Source: Microcoleus asticus IPMA8
GTDB lineage: Bacteria > Cyanobacteriota > Cyanobacteriia > Cyanobacteriales > Microcoleaceae
Direction of reading: 5' to 3'
Assembly (NCBI RefSeq): GCF_013179805.1
Contig: NZ_SRRZ01000016.1
Span: 17,372 to 81,371 of the forward strand
DNA length: 64,000 nt
The translations under genes were made by a program, and so were the position numbers. The stretch's first letter is position 1, and the number at the start of each line of letters is the position of its first letter. The notes beneath the pieces are model-generated. The model searched no databases and had not been told where the DNA came from. It was given only the letters and a program-made list of their open reading frames with translations. This document shows positions 52,001 through 59,700 of this stretch, one piece after another.

Positions 52001-53544
52001 AATGCCCGTCCTTCCTTGCCTTCAGGAAAGTGTTCGGTACGGCAAGTGAGGATGACTTTTGCGCCGGGAACGACGGCTTTTGCTAGTTCCCAGAAGTTGT
52101 TGATCGTTTCTTGCCGATCGCACTTAGCGGCCATTTCATCAAAACCATCGAAAATCAACAGAAATTTACCCATGCGATTTAGTTGTTCAAAAGCCGAATA
52201 ACCCGCCAGAGGTATCTCGTGCTTGCGAAAGAAAAACTCGGAAAATAGCGACTCGACACTAACTGCTTTGGCGTAATCTCGCAAAGGAATTACTAACGGC
52301 AAACGCGGACGTTCTAAGCCGCGCTTTTGAGCATCTCGGTAGCGTTGTAGCGCCATCCAAGCATAGTGCATCGCAAACCAACTTTTCCCGGTTCCAAATT
52401 CTCCTAAAACTGAAATATGTTCTTTTACTGGGTCATCTAACCACAGGTCAAGATAACCTTCGATCCAGCCATCTCGATCGCCATAATGACTCACGCCTAT
52501 CTTGCGGTGAGTATCGGGGTCGATTTCTTCTTTCGTACAAGCTAGCGGCACATATTTGGTATCAATTCCTCGGCTGGTAATTTCTGTTTCTAGCCAATCC
52601 AGATAAGCGGTAAAATCGGCATCTTGGTCGAGTAATTCATCAAACGTATAGCAAGCTAGATCGCGATTTTCGGCTTTCTTTACCTCATCCCGCGCTGCGC
52701 GACTGATGCGGCGGGCAGTGACTAACCAACCTTCATCGGTGCGCTGTTTTGCTACAGATTCGCGCAAGGCTGAGATGTCTCTGAGTCCCGCTTCTCCGGC
52801 AATTCCGCGCACTAAAATGCGATCGTACCGATTGCGTCTGACAGGAACATTGATAATCCATTCAAAATAGTTATCTTCCGAGATTTGATAGGTTTCAAAC
52901 TTATAACTTAAGGTTTCAAACCAACCGCGAACTTGTTGCGATAAAATAAAAGCTTGAGACTTTTGAATATTCGTTGATGCTGCTGCGGGAAGTGCCAGAT
53001 AATCTTCGGTTTCTAAGCGTGCAAATTCGGTGCGAATTCCTTCGATAGTGGGGAGGCGTTCGATGCGATCCATTACCATAGATAGGCGTTTTTGCAAAGA
53101 GGCGATCGCATTTCCCACCATCACATCTCCCAGCGTCCGCGTCCGCTTTGCTACTTCCATAAACACGGCTGCAAATGCCATGAATTCCCGTCTGGGGTCA
53201 ATGCCTAAATCTCGAATTTCTTGGCCTAAAGCAGACTGGCTGAGATATTCTTCGCCTGCTTTCACCAGCATAGCTGGGCTGTCGGACTCGAAGGCTTTGC
53301 GAAATGCTTCTTTAATCTCTGGTTGCCGAAATAGTTCTAAAATCTGCTTGGGTTTCCCAGCGCCATACTCTACTAAAGTATAAACATAGACTCCCGCGAA
53401 ATCGGCTGGCGGCGCGTCGGGTTCGATGTTGAATTTTTTTAATAATTTGATGACAGCTTCGTTGCGCTGAAGCTTGTCTTTGATGGAAGCGATGGGAATT
53501 GCAGTCACCAGACTGATAACTAAGTCGATACTAATTGGGATCAT
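49048..53544 (-). CDS. NLR-like protein: N-terminal unassigned module, NACHT NTPase, 14 WD40 repeats
   Basis: 1498 residues. Residues 1-200 are helical and unassigned. About 205-330 is an alpha/beta segment (YDRILVRGIAGEAGLRDISALRESV, DEGWLVTARRISRAARDE, CYTFDELLDQD) like restriction-endonuclease-type modules attached to NTPases, but I see no clear catalytic set. The NACHT-type NTPase (about 370-650) has Walker A GEFGTGK387S and Walker B FLLIFD466GFDEM. About 835-880 is pentapeptide-like (LGADLTIATLRRVNFAEANLANSDF). Then come 14 WD40 repeats of 42 residues, two propellers' worth. Sensor, NTPase and effector in this order is the plan of STAND/NLR-like proteins, several of which are antiphage. 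The function here is inferred. Confidence 0.87.
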   Translation of the reverse strand: MIPISIDLVISLVTAIPIASIKDKLQRNEAVIKLLKKFNIEPDAPPADFAGVYVYTLVEYGAGKPKQILELFRQPEIKEAFRKAFESDSPAMLVKAGEEYLSQSALGQEIRDLGIDPRREFMAFAAVFMEVAKRTRTLGDVMVGNAIASLQKRLSMVMDRIERLPTIEGIRTEFARLETEDYLALPAAASTNIQKSQAFILSQQVRGWFETLSYKFETYQISEDNYFEWIINVPVRRNRYDRILVRGIAGEAGLRDISALRESVAKQRTDEGWLVTARRISRAARDEVKKAENRDLACYTFDELLDQDADFTAYLDWLETEITSRGIDTKYVPLACTKEEIDPDTHRKIGVSHYGDRDGWIEGYLDLWLDDPVKEHISVLGEFGTGKSWFAMHYAWMALQRYRDAQKRGLERPRLPLVIPLRDYAKAVSVESLFSEFFFRKHEIPLAGYSAFEQLNRMGKFLLIFDGFDEMAAKCDRQETINNFWELAKAVVPGAKVILTCRTEHFPEGKEGRALFNAELQASTTILTGETPQFEVLELEKFNDEQIRQALSFQTEAATVEKVMGNPQLLDLARRPVMTELILEALPDIEAGKPVDMSRIYLYAVRRKIERDIKAERTFTSVADKLYFLCELSWEMLSTDQMSLNYRGFPDRIRGLFGSVVQEEKDLDHWHYDMMGQTMLIRNADGDYTPAHRSLLEFFVAYKFAAELGVLAADFTELVAPEQSCLNPDAAPQSYTWSNYCRLQAEKRNKGELIAALKGFVAEDLGQLRQSFGHAPVTKAVMDLLLPMVGAVPSCRSCLDVGAATEELLEILEATRGKTEIEVGYVGGNAATLLVKIDRTALETKDLSRAVILGADLTIATLRRVNFAEANLANSDFTKIFSSVRSVIFSPDGKLLATGDTDGIVRLWEASSCREILTCKGHTNVVESVAFSPDGKILASASYDKTIELWDVKTGECLKVLQGHTESVMSVTFNPDGNILASGSYDRTIRLWDIRTGECLKILQDHTKVVCSVAFHPAGEMLASGSGDETVRLWKIGTGECVKTLHGHTKNVFSVAFNSAGEILASGSGDKTVKLWNIGSGECLKTLEGHFDQIKSIAFSPNGEILASGSHDRTAKLWDINSGECLNTLQGHNDRVGSIAFHPGGEILVSGSYDKTLKLWDINSGECLNTLQGHSNQVRSIAFSPNGEMLASGDDAQTVKLWDISSGECPQILRGHLDRVNLVAFNPSGEILASASYDQTLKLWDIRSGECLHTLPEFGNETRSIAFSSNGEILASAGYDQTVRLWDIGTGECLKTLDGHNNSVHSAAFSPLGDIFASAGFDGTVRLWDIHTGECLQILQAHTNWAPGIAFSHNGEILATGSVDRTIRLWDVRSGECLQILQGHTDWIRSVAFSSSSEIVVSGSVDGTVRLWDISTGECLKILQGHTSRINSVAFNSEDQIIAACSRDGTIILWDVETGECFKILKSDRPYEHMNIKGVTGLTEVEKATLKALGAVEN

Positions 53545-53678
53545 GGAGGTCTTCCTGTTTATCCGCGGTTGTAATGCTCAAATCTCAAATCGGTAGGCTG
53601 TGTCCCTGAAATGTGTTGCGGGCGATCGCAAACTGCTCTAATTTTATGTTAACCCATCAGCCAACTGTCGCGCACTGA
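53545..53678. other. Promoter-side region of the NACHT-WD40 gene
   Basis: Non-coding, with one GCGATCGC site (53622-53629). No clear -35/-10 boxes by eye. Confidence 0.4.
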
Positions 53679-54116
53679 CAGTCCGAGATTCGCACAATCC
53701 GAGATTTGCCATATTCCGACAGTAATCTAACAGTCCGAGATTTGCCATATTCCGACAGGAATCTAACAATCCGAGATTTGCCATATTCCGATAGTCCGCC
53801 AGGGGTTGAAACCCCTGTCTCATAGCAAAAGTCCTCTAAAGAGGACTATGGAATCATATTTTATTTAGTAATTTGATTCGACCCAAATATTATCTTGATA
53901 TGCACTAACATTATTTGCGAATTTTTTACCCACAAATAGGATAATTTTAAATAAATTATTCAGTCCTCTTAAGAGGACTTTCGCTATGAGGCGGGGGTTT
54001 CAACCCCTGCCGGACTGTCTGATTATGCGAATATTTTAACCACTGCCGGACTGTCGGATTGTGGGAATATTTTAACCACTGCCGGACTGTCTGATTGTGG
54101 AAATATTTTAACCACT
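53679..54116. repeat. Nested palindrome: 36-bp tandem arrays flanking a 52-bp inverted repeat
   Basis: The left array has three 36-bp units (53696-53731, 53732-53767 and 53768 on; core TCCGAGATTTGCCATATTCC). The left arm is 53796-53847, the centre is an AT-rich 114 bp, and the right arm is 53962-54013. The right array has three 36-bp units (54009-54044, 54045-54080, 54081-54116; core GCCGGACTGTCTGATT). The two arms match as inverted repeats almost throughout and contain smaller palindromes such as GTCCTCTTAAGAGGAC and AGGGGTTGAAACCCCT. The left and right 36-bp units are also diverged inverted copies of each other. The whole 440 bp could fold as one cruciform. It separates the NACHT gene from the RemA-like gene. 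Confidence 0.88.
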
Positions 54117-54288
54117 GCAGCAGCGTGGGAATCTCCTAAAATATATTACCATTTTTTACTAAATATGACCACTATAATAGCGAGAAAAAACCGACATATA
54201 TTGTAGTAATAATAGCTCTCAGATTCGTGGTCACATCATAGTTCTCAAAGTTAAAATATAGATAACTAACAAATAAATCTTGCTATCT
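54117..54288 (+). promoter_or_regulatory. AT-rich 5' region of the RemA-like gene with a TATAAT box
   Basis: CACTATAATAG at about 54170-54180 contains a consensus -10 element; no matching -35 box is clear. Read as a possible promoter only. Confidence 0.35.
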
Positions 54289-54645
54289 ATGAAAATACAA
54301 TCTTCTGTCTTAGTCCACCTGGGATTTGGCAAATATGTACGCTCCGATCGAGTAACAGCAGTAATACCAATTGAAGAAGAACGGGGGCCCGGTCGCCGCA
54401 CTTTCGTGCATATAGATGGCGAAGCAGACCCGATCGTTGCTTCGCGAGCCGAAGACACCATCATCCGCGACCTCGTGCAGGAACCGCGCGAAATAACTCA
54501 AGCTAGGCAGCAACAAGAAATCCTGCAAGATTTGCTGGCAGATTTGAGCAATGTTAACGTCACCGTGCGCCGCATCAGCCGCGATGAAGGTGGACTCGAT
54601 CTCGAACGTTTGGAGCGCCGCATTCGCCAAATTTTAGACGCCTAA
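54289..54645 (+). CDS. RemA/DUF370-like regulatory protein with C-terminal extension
   Basis: 118 residues. The N-terminal 65 residues follow the RemA/DUF370 pattern: VLVHLGFGKYVRSDRVTAVIP, then GRRTFVHIDGEADPIVASRAEDTII (RemA: IGFGN.V...RI.A......GR.TR.V...D...V.LS....ETI). RemA is a DNA-binding activator of matrix genes in Bacillus that assembles into rings. An extension of about 45 residues (QEPREITQARQQQEILQDLLADL..LERLERRIRQIL) is probably a coiled coil, absent from the short form. ATG 54289 is preferred over TTG 54280. A terminator follows. Confidence 0.75.
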   Translation: MKIQSSVLVHLGFGKYVRSDRVTAVIPIEEERGPGRRTFVHIDGEADPIVASRAEDTIIRDLVQEPREITQARQQQEILQDLLADLSNVNVTVRRISRDEGGLDLERLERRIRQILDA

Positions 54646-54650
54646 AAATG

Positions 54651-54676
54651 AAAGACCGCCCGGGCGGTCTTTCTTA
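54651..54676. terminator. Rho-independent terminator, probably bidirectional
   Basis: Perfect stem AAAGACCGCC / GGCGGTCTTT (54651-54660 and 54663-54672) with a 2-nt loop, then CTTATT. It lies between the RemA-like gene and the convergent lipid kinase gene; A-rich and T-rich flanks let it work in both directions. Confidence 0.9.
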
Positions 54677-54688
54677 TTGTTTGTGTCG

Positions 54689-55666
54689 CTAAAAATTTTC
54701 ATCTAAGGGTTTCAATGTAATTTCGATGTCCGCTAAACCGGTGAGTTTTTCCACCACGCGCTCTTCTTCAACTCGCGGTACAAAAATAGTTAAACCTCCC
54801 GGAACGCACTCAATAGAAACCGGAGTCATGCCGATGATTTCGCCGTCTACAACAACTTTTTGAGGCGGATCGGCACTAATTGTTACTTTTTTTGCCCGCA
54901 AATAACCGATGTCGTCGCGATCCGTAGCATTGCCGCTCAAAGCTGTTTGCAATAGATGATAAGAAGCTGCGATCGCCCCAGCTTTATTCTGAGGCGCCAC
55001 CAGCGTCACGTCCAGCAAGCCGTCATCAAAAATAATCCCGGCAGGCCCTTGAGCTAAAATGGAAGTAGGCGGCGCTGCATTCGCCACTGTCACGGCGACA
55101 GCAGTAAGGCTGATAATTTTATCTTCGGTTTCGATTTCCGCTTCAAATCTTTCTAAATTGTTTAACTGTTTAATTCCCGACAGAATGTAAGCCAGCATTC
55201 CCCAGCGATTCTTCATGTCGCGATCGGCTAGTTCGACGGTTTCCGCCTCAAAACCCACTCCAGCTAACAAAACCATCGGCATTTCACCGTTGCAAATCGC
55301 CGCATCCACCACCCGCGTCAACCCTCCAAAAATAGTGGCGCAGGCGGTTTCAATTGTATTCGGAATGTCTAAAGCATTAGCAAAAGCATTCGCAGTTCCT
55401 CGCGAAATAATTCCTAAAGGAATATTTGTGCCCACAATCGCCCCAGCCACTGCGGATAATGTGCCGTCGCCCCCGGAAGCAATAATTGCCTCAACCCCCC
55501 TAGCAACTGCTTCGCGGGCGATTTGATCTGCGTCTAATTCTCGGGTTGTCAGCCGAATGTCTAAGTCAATAAAAGGCTCTAAAAGTTCCTGAATTCTAGC
55601 TAAGTCTTGGTCGGGGTCGCTGTTGCCGGCGACGGGATTGAAAATTAGACAGGCTGAACGTTTCAT
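54689..55666 (-). CDS. YegS/DgkB-type lipid kinase
   Basis: Diacylglycerol-kinase catalytic-fold enzyme that phosphorylates a lipid with ATP at the membrane. The ATP-binding loop is S-G65-GDGT69-LSAVAGAI; NPVAGNS near the start, PLGIISRGTANAFANALDIP, AGVGFEAETVE and VDGEIIGMTPVSIECVPGGLTIFVP are family motifs. Length is 325 residues from ATG 55666. The upstream in-frame ATG at 55711 would add MSHHQLPITHYQLPN, encoded by short intergenic repeats, and is rejected. Confidence 0.93.
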   Translation of the reverse strand: MKRSACLIFNPVAGNSDPDQDLARIQELLEPFIDLDIRLTTRELDADQIAREAVARGVEAIIASGGDGTLSAVAGAIVGTNIPLGIISRGTANAFANALDIPNTIETACATIFGGLTRVVDAAICNGEMPMVLLAGVGFEAETVELADRDMKNRWGMLAYILSGIKQLNNLERFEAEIETEDKIISLTAVAVTVANAAPPTSILAQGPAGIIFDDGLLDVTLVAPQNKAGAIAASYHLLQTALSGNATDRDDIGYLRAKKVTISADPPQKVVVDGEIIGMTPVSIECVPGGLTIFVPRVEEERVVEKLTGLADIEITLKPLDENF

Positions 55667-55751
55667 ATTTGGTAATTGGTAATGGGTAATCGGTAATTGG
55701 TGATGGCTCATTGATAATATTATGTCCGTTCAATCGGCAACAATCAAATTG

Positions 55752-55812
55752 GTTTGTAGTGAGAACTTCAGTCCTCATAAAACTCGAGTGGCTGAAGTTC
55801 TCCCTACAAACC
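55752..55812. repeat. Dispersed palindrome GGTTTGTAG..CTACAAACC, copy 3
   Basis: Arms GGTTTGTAGTGAGAACTTCAG and CTGAAGTTCTCCCTACAAACC around a short centre; longest of the three copies. It lies between two minus-strand genes. Confidence 0.75.
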
Positions 55813-55845
55813 TAGAACGGTGCAGTATTTTTGCTAGAGGTTCAA

Positions 55846-56574
55846 TTAAGACTTGACAAAAGTCCACTCTAAGACTTCGCGGGGAGCTTTGTGCAGCGCT
55901 TCCTTAATTTCCTGGTTGCTGTCGAACTTGACTTGATCCAAGTGGCACGCTTCGACGTTAACAGTAAACTTATCTTCTTCAAAAGGCCAAGGAGTTACAG
56001 TCACGAGTTCGTTGCTGTTCTGTACAATATCGTAGCGCTTACCGTCCGGGCCGACACTAATTTCTAAAGCTCGTTCTCCGGCGGGTAACTCGCGGCTGCA
56101 AAGAATTAATGATAGCCGATCGCACCACTGGAAAAAAGCATAAGCTGCCTTAGCATCTTTCTCGGAAACTTGCAACTCTTTGCGCCATTTTTTTTGATTT
56201 TCCAGTTGTTCGTCCAAAAACTCGTCGAGTTCCTTCGACTCTCCCCGCTTTCCTTCATTGAGAAAGCTCATGTGCATAGAAATCAGCATTGCTACCCAGC
56301 GACCGCGATATAGGGCATTCTGCGCCATGGCTTTAATTTTCGGCAGAGAGGTTTCCGTCTGCAAGGTAAAATCAAAGGGCGCGCCCGCTTCAGTCAAAAT
56401 ATTTTCTTCCCACTCTTTCTCCAAATCATCGTGATGCGAAATAGCCGCTATGGTTTCGTAGAGGCGAACCGGAGATTTCGAGCGCTTCCACTGTCCGCCA
56501 AGTTGCGCCGCGAGCAAAGCGTGGGCGCGGTGGTAAATAATTTCCCAGCCGGTAGGGGTTAAGTTAGCAATCAT
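55846..56574 (-). CDS. DUF3891 family protein
   Basis: 242 residues. Family segments are WEIIYHRAHALLAAQLGGQWK, ETIAAISHHDDLEKEWEENIL, GRWVAMLISMHMSFL, and AAYAFFQWCDRLSLILCSRELPAGER. The paired histidines (HRAH, HHDD, HMS) suggest a metal-bound, HD-like helical enzyme. Activity unknown. It lies downstream of a metallophosphatase on the same strand but is separated from it by an inverted-repeat element. Confidence 0.88.
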   Translation of the reverse strand: MIANLTPTGWEIIYHRAHALLAAQLGGQWKRSKSPVRLYETIAAISHHDDLEKEWEENILTEAGAPFDFTLQTETSLPKIKAMAQNALYRGRWVAMLISMHMSFLNEGKRGESKELDEFLDEQLENQKKWRKELQVSEKDAKAAYAFFQWCDRLSLILCSRELPAGERALEISVGPDGKRYDIVQNSNELVTVTPWPFEEDKFTVNVEACHLDQVKFDSNQEIKEALHKAPREVLEWTFVKS

Positions 56575-56617
56575 TGAATTTTTGTCCTGAATTAAGTTGA
56601 TAGAGCATTCAGCTCTC

Positions 56618-56688
56618 GATCCCCCCTAACCCCTCTTAAAAAAGGGGGGAACCGGAATCGGTCAAAGTCCACCTTTTTAAGGGGGATC
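56618..56688. mobile_element. MITE-like inverted repeat (GATCCCCCCTAACCCC ends), copy 2
   Basis: Begins GATCCCCCCTAACCCCTCTT and ends TTTTTAAGGGGGATC; internal sequence differs from copy 1 (46801-46885) but the ends agree. It separates two same-strand genes. Confidence 0.8.
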
Positions 56689-56710
56689 GAGACTTACAGA
56701 AAAACGAAAG

Positions 56711-58267
56711 TTAAATCACAAAAGGTTCGATCGAGATCTCGTGCCATTTTCCCTCAAATCGTTCGACAACCAAAGGTCGGATGCGGAACTTGGGAGGACA
56801 CCCATCAAGAACATCAATCCGCAAACACGAATAAGGACGGCGTTTGTGGGAACCCTGACCGCTGCGGCCGACAAATAGCAAAGATTCCGCTATCCGCCGA
56901 GAGTCTTTTTGCGATCGCCCGCCCTCGCGCGCCGAGCGATAAGCTTCTGGACTTGACGCTTCCTGCAACACCGGCCCTTCCGGGCGCTGGCGGCGGAGAC
57001 TGTGCCCGCTTCCCCCGCAGACAATCCAATTAATCCCAGAGTCGCCGTGTCCGGTATCCCCAGTCCGCAGGTATTCCAAACAGTGAGCGTGGCCCGTCAG
57101 CACCAAATCTACTAGCGGACGCCCCCGCGCCACCTCCCCAACTGCATCGGCCACCCCGTCGAGCACCTCGCGCAATCGCAACCTAACCGCCAAAGTTTGA
57201 GCTTGATTCCACTTTGTCGCCTCCGTCACGTAGGGGGGATGGTGCAGGTAAATTACCCGCCCCCGCACCTCGGAATCAGCCCAAGACGCAATCAGTCTTT
57301 TTTTCAGCCATTCGAGCTGTTCAACGTCTGTAGCTGTTTTGTCGGGGGACAGTTGTTTGTCAATATCCATCAGGATTTCGTCAACTTGCTCTAATTTGGC
57401 TGCCAAGTCGTCTAGCTGTTCGGCTTCCTCGGGAATTTGGGGGTTCAGCCGAGCGCAGATTTCGAGCATTGCCAATTTTTCTTGTTCCAACTTCTGCCGA
57501 TCGAGTTCCAAATTCTGGCGGCGAATGTCGCCCTGTTTGGTTTTCGGGATCGGCAAGGGCTCGTTGAAGGTGTTGGAGTCGAGGGCGAAGAAGTCGATGC
57601 CGCCGCTGCGGAACGTGTAATAGCGGTTGGGTAAGCGGGTAAAGCGTCCGGGTTGATAGCGGAGGCAGCGGCCGGTGCTGGTGCTGGCGGTGTAGTGGGC
57701 GTCTAGGTGGCGATCGAGATCTCCCGGCATTTTGTGAGCTTTGAGGTAGTCGAGAAAGGCTTTAGCGTAGGTATTTCCGCGATCGGAACCGTGCCAGCCG
57801 ACATCGAGATCCAACTTGGAACCCAACAGCCGGCGCAGCGGCAAAGCTGTCGCCGACAGAAGGCCGTAGACTATGGGCAAGTCGTAATAGTCGTGGTTTC
57901 CCGGTACGGGTAAAAACGGAAAGTTAAACACCATGCGATCGTGGGCAATCCGAGAGGGTTGCTCGCCGCCGACTATAAATTCTCGGTAGGGGCGAATAAA
58001 GTTTTGCAAGTAATATTCGCTGGAACCGACGAGATAAACGACATCGCCCGTGTGGAGGAGGAAACGGCAATTTTCGCGCTCCGAGAGCATCAGTTCGGCC
58101 ACTTGTCGCTGGGGATTGTGGCCGCGGTGGTTGCCCGTGCCGCTGTCGCCTGCGACTAAAAACGAAAACTCTGGAGAGTCGGTGGTTGGAGATTCCAAAA
58201 CCATCCGAGTTTGGTCGATTCCCCGATCGACGATCGACTGTTCTTGCCACCGCACCCGCTCTTTCAT
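56711..58267 (-). CDS. Calcineurin-like metallophosphoesterase
   Basis: About 518 residues. Metal-ligand motifs in order: AGDSGTGNHRG (about 37), HTGDVVYLVGSSEYY, GNHDYYD, YLHHPPY and LVLTGHAHCLEY. Together they form the complete two-metal phosphoesterase site. Between the second and third thirds is a charged coiled-coil insert (LELDRQKLEQEKLAMLEICARL), unusual for the family. No signal peptide. Substrate unknown. ATG 58267 (MKERVRWQEQS) is preferred; 58312 is possible. Confidence 0.87.
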   Translation of the reverse strand: MKERVRWQEQSIVDRGIDQTRMVLESPTTDSPEFSFLVAGDSGTGNHRGHNPQRQVAELMLSERENCRFLLHTGDVVYLVGSSEYYLQNFIRPYREFIVGGEQPSRIAHDRMVFNFPFLPVPGNHDYYDLPIVYGLLSATALPLRRLLGSKLDLDVGWHGSDRGNTYAKAFLDYLKAHKMPGDLDRHLDAHYTASTSTGRCLRYQPGRFTRLPNRYYTFRSGGIDFFALDSNTFNEPLPIPKTKQGDIRRQNLELDRQKLEQEKLAMLEICARLNPQIPEEAEQLDDLAAKLEQVDEILMDIDKQLSPDKTATDVEQLEWLKKRLIASWADSEVRGRVIYLHHPPYVTEATKWNQAQTLAVRLRLREVLDGVADAVGEVARGRPLVDLVLTGHAHCLEYLRTGDTGHGDSGINWIVCGGSGHSLRRQRPEGPVLQEASSPEAYRSAREGGRSQKDSRRIAESLLFVGRSGQGSHKRRPYSCLRIDVLDGCPPKFRIRPLVVERFEGKWHEISIEPFVI

Positions 58268-58415
58268 TTTGCGGATTTTGACTGTTATTCGCGGGTCGGA
58301 CACGAATTTCAATTCACCTCTTCTCCCAAATTGCTGAGTTCCTAGTTAATCATAGTGTAGCGATCGGGCGAGTTTTTACCTCTCTCTAAAAGCTGAAAAT
58401 CGACGCGCGGGTGGC

Positions 58416-58578
58416 CAGAAACCGGGTTTGGGACGAGAATACTTCGTTAAAACCGACAGCAACGGCCAAAAACCCGGTTTCTTTGTTTCTTTGGTTTGAC
58501 GCGCAGGCAGTCAGAAACCGGGTGTTTTACGAAAATACTTCGTTACCACCGACAGCAACGGCCAAAAACCCGGTTTCT
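58416..58578. repeat. Tandem pair of AGAAACCGGGTTT inverted-repeat elements
   Basis: Two copies, 58416-58482 and 58512-58578, with a 96-bp period. Each is bounded by AGAAACCGGGT(TT) and AAACCCGGTTTCT and contains AATACTTCGTTA and CCGACAGCAACGGCCA. Single relatives are at 1991-2054 and 48681-48747. It marks the border of the decayed restriction locus. Confidence 0.8.
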
Positions 58579-58692
58579 TTGGTTTAGATACGATCGCTCG
58601 TATCTAAACTCAAATAAGGGTTTGTACGAGGCGGTGCTGTTTGTTGCCGAAGACGAGGGAATCTATCAACGACGTGGAAGATAACACTAACA

Positions 58693-59383
58693 ATGCAAGC
58701 CTTCTACACCGAACTCGAAAAACGCCTTTGGGAAGCAGCCGACGAACGAGCGGGCCAACTCTAAACTCAAGCCTTCGCAATATTCCCTCCCCGTTTTGGG
58801 GTTGGTTTTTCTCCTCTATGCTGACTATAAGTTTGCCCTGGTTTCCGGAGAAATAGCGGCCGGAAGCACCAGGCGGCGCACCGTGGGTAAGACAATTACC
58901 AGGCACTCTTGGGCGCTTTATTTGCCGGAAATTGCCCGCGCATGATTATTCGATCGATCGCCCGGAAGCAGAGAATATTGGCGGGGGGATTAATGCGGCG
59001 ATGAAGGCGATCGCAGATGAAAATGAGCAACTGGGCGGCGGTTTACCTATAAATTATTACAGCTTGGAAAAACCGATTCTGCGGGAGTTGTTGAAAATCT
59101 TAAATCGAATTCCCAGACCAAATATTAATGAGGATGCGTTTAGGAAATTTTATCAGTATTTCCGGGGAATTTTGCTCAAAAAGAAGGGCCCAAAGGCGGA
59201 GAGTTTTTTACTCCAATTTCACTGGGAAAGCTGATTGTCGATTTAATAGAGCCGAATTGCGGGGGAATTTTAGACCCGGCTTGCGGTGCTGGGGGAATGC
59301 TGGTTTCGAGTGGCTCAATAAAAAATTGGGTTAAGAAAAAGGCATTACGAGACAGTAATTATCGCAATTTGCGGTTTGATTAG
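58693..59383 (+). pseudogene. hsdM: hsdM remnant (type I restriction-modification methyltransferase subunit)
   Basis: Frame-shifted pieces of HsdM. The start MQAFYTELEKRLWEAADE is followed by a stop; the next frame reads NSKLKPSQYSLPVLGLVFL..YADYKF. From 58944 on comes DYSIDRPEAENIGGGINAAMKAI, LPINYYSLEKPILRELLKILNRI, then after a further shift PKGGEFFTPISLGKLIVDLIEP and LDPACGAGGMLVSSG, where the SAM-binding loop is. The frame ends at 59383, before the catalytic NPPF motif. The gene is interrupted and truncated and cannot give active enzyme. Confidence 0.85.
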
Positions 59384-59700
59384 ATTGAGAGTAGGAGCTT
59401 GAGTTTTACCTAGTTAATAGCTGACACAATTCTCAAAAAAACGAATAAATTAATCGATATTTATTCACCAGTTTTTAACTAAAATTGTTTCTAATCCTGA
59501 TGCTGTCGTCAAATCAATGTGAAATCAAGCGGCTGTGCAAATTATGCACAATTGAGTTCCAGTAAGCCATTCAGCTTGTGCCCAGATGTCTGGTGTTTTT
59601 GCAAAATAGTTTTAAGGTTCTGGACTGGAGGGATTAAACCCCCTAATCCTTTCCTCCCCGCAACTATTGCCGACGAGTGTTCAGATTTTATTTGATAATC
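59384..59700. other. Intergenic region in the decayed zone
   Basis: No gene recognised. The 3' part of hsdM and any hsdS gene that once lay here are not visible. Confidence 0.5.

Noticed and set aside
53679..54116. CRISPR array
   Set aside because: Units are 36 bp like many CRISPR repeats but directly adjoin, with no spacers, and no cas genes lie nearby.
55667..55711. 15-residue N-terminal extension of the lipid kinase
   Set aside because: Encoded by short CAATTACC-type intergenic repeats; the family N-terminus begins at ATG 55666.
58496..58684. 62-codon frame before the hsdM remnant
   Set aside because: It starts within the AAACCGGGTTT repeat pair and has no recognisable family; it is likely chance.
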